A stretch of 64,000 nt of DNA from positions 8,108 to 72,107 of the forward strand of contig CACRSC010000086.1 of the NCBI GenBank assembly GCA_902651635.1, in the 5' to 3' direction. Positions 62,802 to 64,000 of this stretch are shown here, piece after piece (positions within the stretch are counted from its first letter, which is position 1; each line of letters begins with the position of its first letter). A program made the translations under genes and the position numbers. The notes below the pieces were generated by a model. It ran no database searches, was not told the origin of the DNA, and saw only the letters and a program-made list of their open reading frames with translations. Origin of the DNA: Mastigamoeba balamuthi. Its lineage: Eukaryota; Evosea; Mastigamoebida; Mastigamoebidae.

Positions 62802-64000
62802 TTAGTGGAGCAGGGTACGAGCCACTGCAGTAATGCCTGCAACACCAACAACAGCACAAGCTCCGGAACTGGGACTAATGGCATCGTCGGACGAGTCGTG
62901 GTGCACGGGCTTGGCTGCACTGCTGTGCGGCTTGTTCTCGCTCGAGCTGTGGGGCTTCACGTCGGAGCTTTGGTGAGGCTGCTTGTGGCTCGATGAGGCC
63001 ACAGGGGTGTCGGTCGGGTCGTTGTCGGTGCCACCGTAGGCCTTGTACTCGATGGGCATGTTCTTCTGGGAGACGGTCCCCTGGGGCATCGTGATCTCGT
63101 ACTCCCTTCCCCCCATGATCAACTTGTCGTTCACGTCGTACACTCTGAACCTGATCGTCGACAGCGGCTGGCCACTGCGAGATCACAGTGCTCTCTGGTC
63201 AGCTGGAAACAGTCTCGCGTACAAACAAAACGAGGGGAAGGGGGATATTTCGGATTGCGCACTTGGGCTTGATCTCCCAGACCTGGCCGTTGTCCCTGAG
63301 GCTATTGAGCTTGACCCACTGGCCGTTCTGGAGCCACTCGACGCCATGAATGCCGTTGGGGAGGTGCGTGATGACGAGGCAGGCCCACAACGGCTGCGAC
63401 TGGCCGTAGAGCGCGACCTTGATGTCGCCCTTGTAGTTGGGCGCCTTGACCCACTCCCAGTGGATCTGCCTGTTGTTCCACTTGTTCGGCAGCCCCGTCG
63501 ACAGCGACCCGTCCTTCATGTGGAACCTCGACAGCGACGCCGTAAGGATGTCCAGGTGGTTCCTGTGCCCGCATCAGATGTAAATTCGGTTTTATTTACT
63601 AATTTGGTTGTGAACCCTGGAAACTGGTGCGCATAAGTCATAAAAGAGAGCAGAAATAAGTTCAGCGGTAAGGCCTGGGGCCCTGGCACTTCATAGAGAG
63701 CGGGTGCAGAGCTGGTGGGTACCTGTTATCGCGGCACCAGCCGTTGGAGTCGTGGCAGCTGTCGGTGGCGATGAGGTCGAGGGTGGCGCCGTTGAACTCG
63801 TCCTGCTTGAGGGTGCCATGCTTGCAGAAGCCCTCGTTGGTCCCGCCGCCGTTCTGGCCGTCGCAGTAGTCGCCGATGGTGACGCGCACGAAGCGTCCGC
63901 AGTTGCGGCCGTTGTCCCAGACGCCGATCTTGCTCTTGTCGGTGAGCGGCCTCTCGGGGAAGTCGTAGTATGACCCTGGCGAGTCCTGCACGTTGAGCGC
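62802..64000 (-). CDS. Expansin-like secreted protein 2 (5' end outside the window)
   Basis: Paralogue of expansin-like 1, in inverted orientation. Visible from VQDSPGSYYDFPERPLTDKS through IGVWDNGRNCGRFVRVTIGD, the intron after CRDNR, NKWNNRQIHWEWVKAPNYKG, YGQSQPLWACLVITHLPNGI, the intron after EIKPK, IRFRVYDVNDKLIMGG and the stop at 62802. The stalk is shorter, with two SSS-x-KPHSS units instead of three, and the tail (GVAGITAVARTLLH) is less hydrophobic, so GPI anchoring is less sure. The domain regions differ from copy 1 by only scattered substitutions. The last about 30 bases of intron 3 are identical in the two genes. Confidence 0.88.

Overview
This 64-kb window is nuclear DNA from a GC-rich, intron-dense protist. 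The gene set is eukaryotic: two kinesins, VPS13, a PAK-type kinase, a G-protein alpha subunit, a copine/RGLG-like protein, ribosomal protein eS30 and eEF1B. Together with two secreted expansin-like genes it points to a free-living amoebozoan-type organism. The species cannot be fixed from the sequence alone. Codons end almost always in G or C. Introns are short (about 50-200 bp). Many share an unusual donor, GTGCGY, a CTGAC-like branch point about 20-25 nt before the acceptor, and a CGCAG acceptor. At least six introns look like GC-AG introns, mostly with donor GCACGC.

Layout: 1-2185 (-) kinesin-13, running off the left edge; 2790-3562 (-) NAA30-like acetyltransferase; 3901-4693 (-) eEF1B; 5740-10066 (+) RCC1-HECT ubiquitin ligase; 10278-10685 (-) unknown protein; 11066-12339 (-) SAP-domain protein; 12637-about 13144 (-) GYF-domain protein; 13405-17287 (-) large unknown membrane protein; 17499-28739 (+) VPS13 with an embedded FYVE zinc finger; 29512-31400 (-) cathepsin-B-like pseudoprotease; 31791-32972 (-) UbiA prenyltransferase; 33177-34727 (-) copine/RGLG-like vWA protein; 35103-35916 (+) MRNIP-like; 36213-36563 (-) small SAM-like protein; 36852-37319 (-) eS30; 37696-39494 (-) G-alpha; 40029-41923 (-) PAK kinase; 42561-45768 (+) RAD54B; 46005-46836 (+) unknown; 46866-49864 (+) PHO84-type phosphate transporter; 50414-51079 (-) two-TM protein; 53147-54648 (+) expansin-like 1; 54991-60144 (-) kinesin-1; 62802-64000 (-) expansin-like 2, running off the right edge.

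Two AT-richer islands (about 51.2-53.0 and 61.1-62.8 kb) and the 28.7-29.5 kb spacer hold dispersed repeats. These include a tRNA-derived SINE-like unit with RNA polymerase III A and B boxes. Paired copies differ strikingly at CpG: every CpG in the compared stretches of the GC-rich copy is TpG, CpA or TpA in the AT-rich copy. That suggests methylation- or RIP-like decay. The two expansin genes are an inverted pair around the kinesin-1 gene and share introns and 3' UTR sequence.

A recurring box, CAGAGATATTTTCC or CCAGATATYTTCC, lies 25-130 bp upstream of at least six start codons and is a candidate core promoter element. An E2F-type palindrome sits upstream of the kinesin-13 gene.

The assembly has four single-N joins (5696, 29428, 35745, 46872) and a 100-N gap (59902-60001). 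Two joins are flanked by near-identical duplicated ends that mimic tandem duplications and break the gene models there. No operon-like functional grouping is seen; the genes are a mixture of housekeeping, signalling, cytoskeletal and cell-wall functions.
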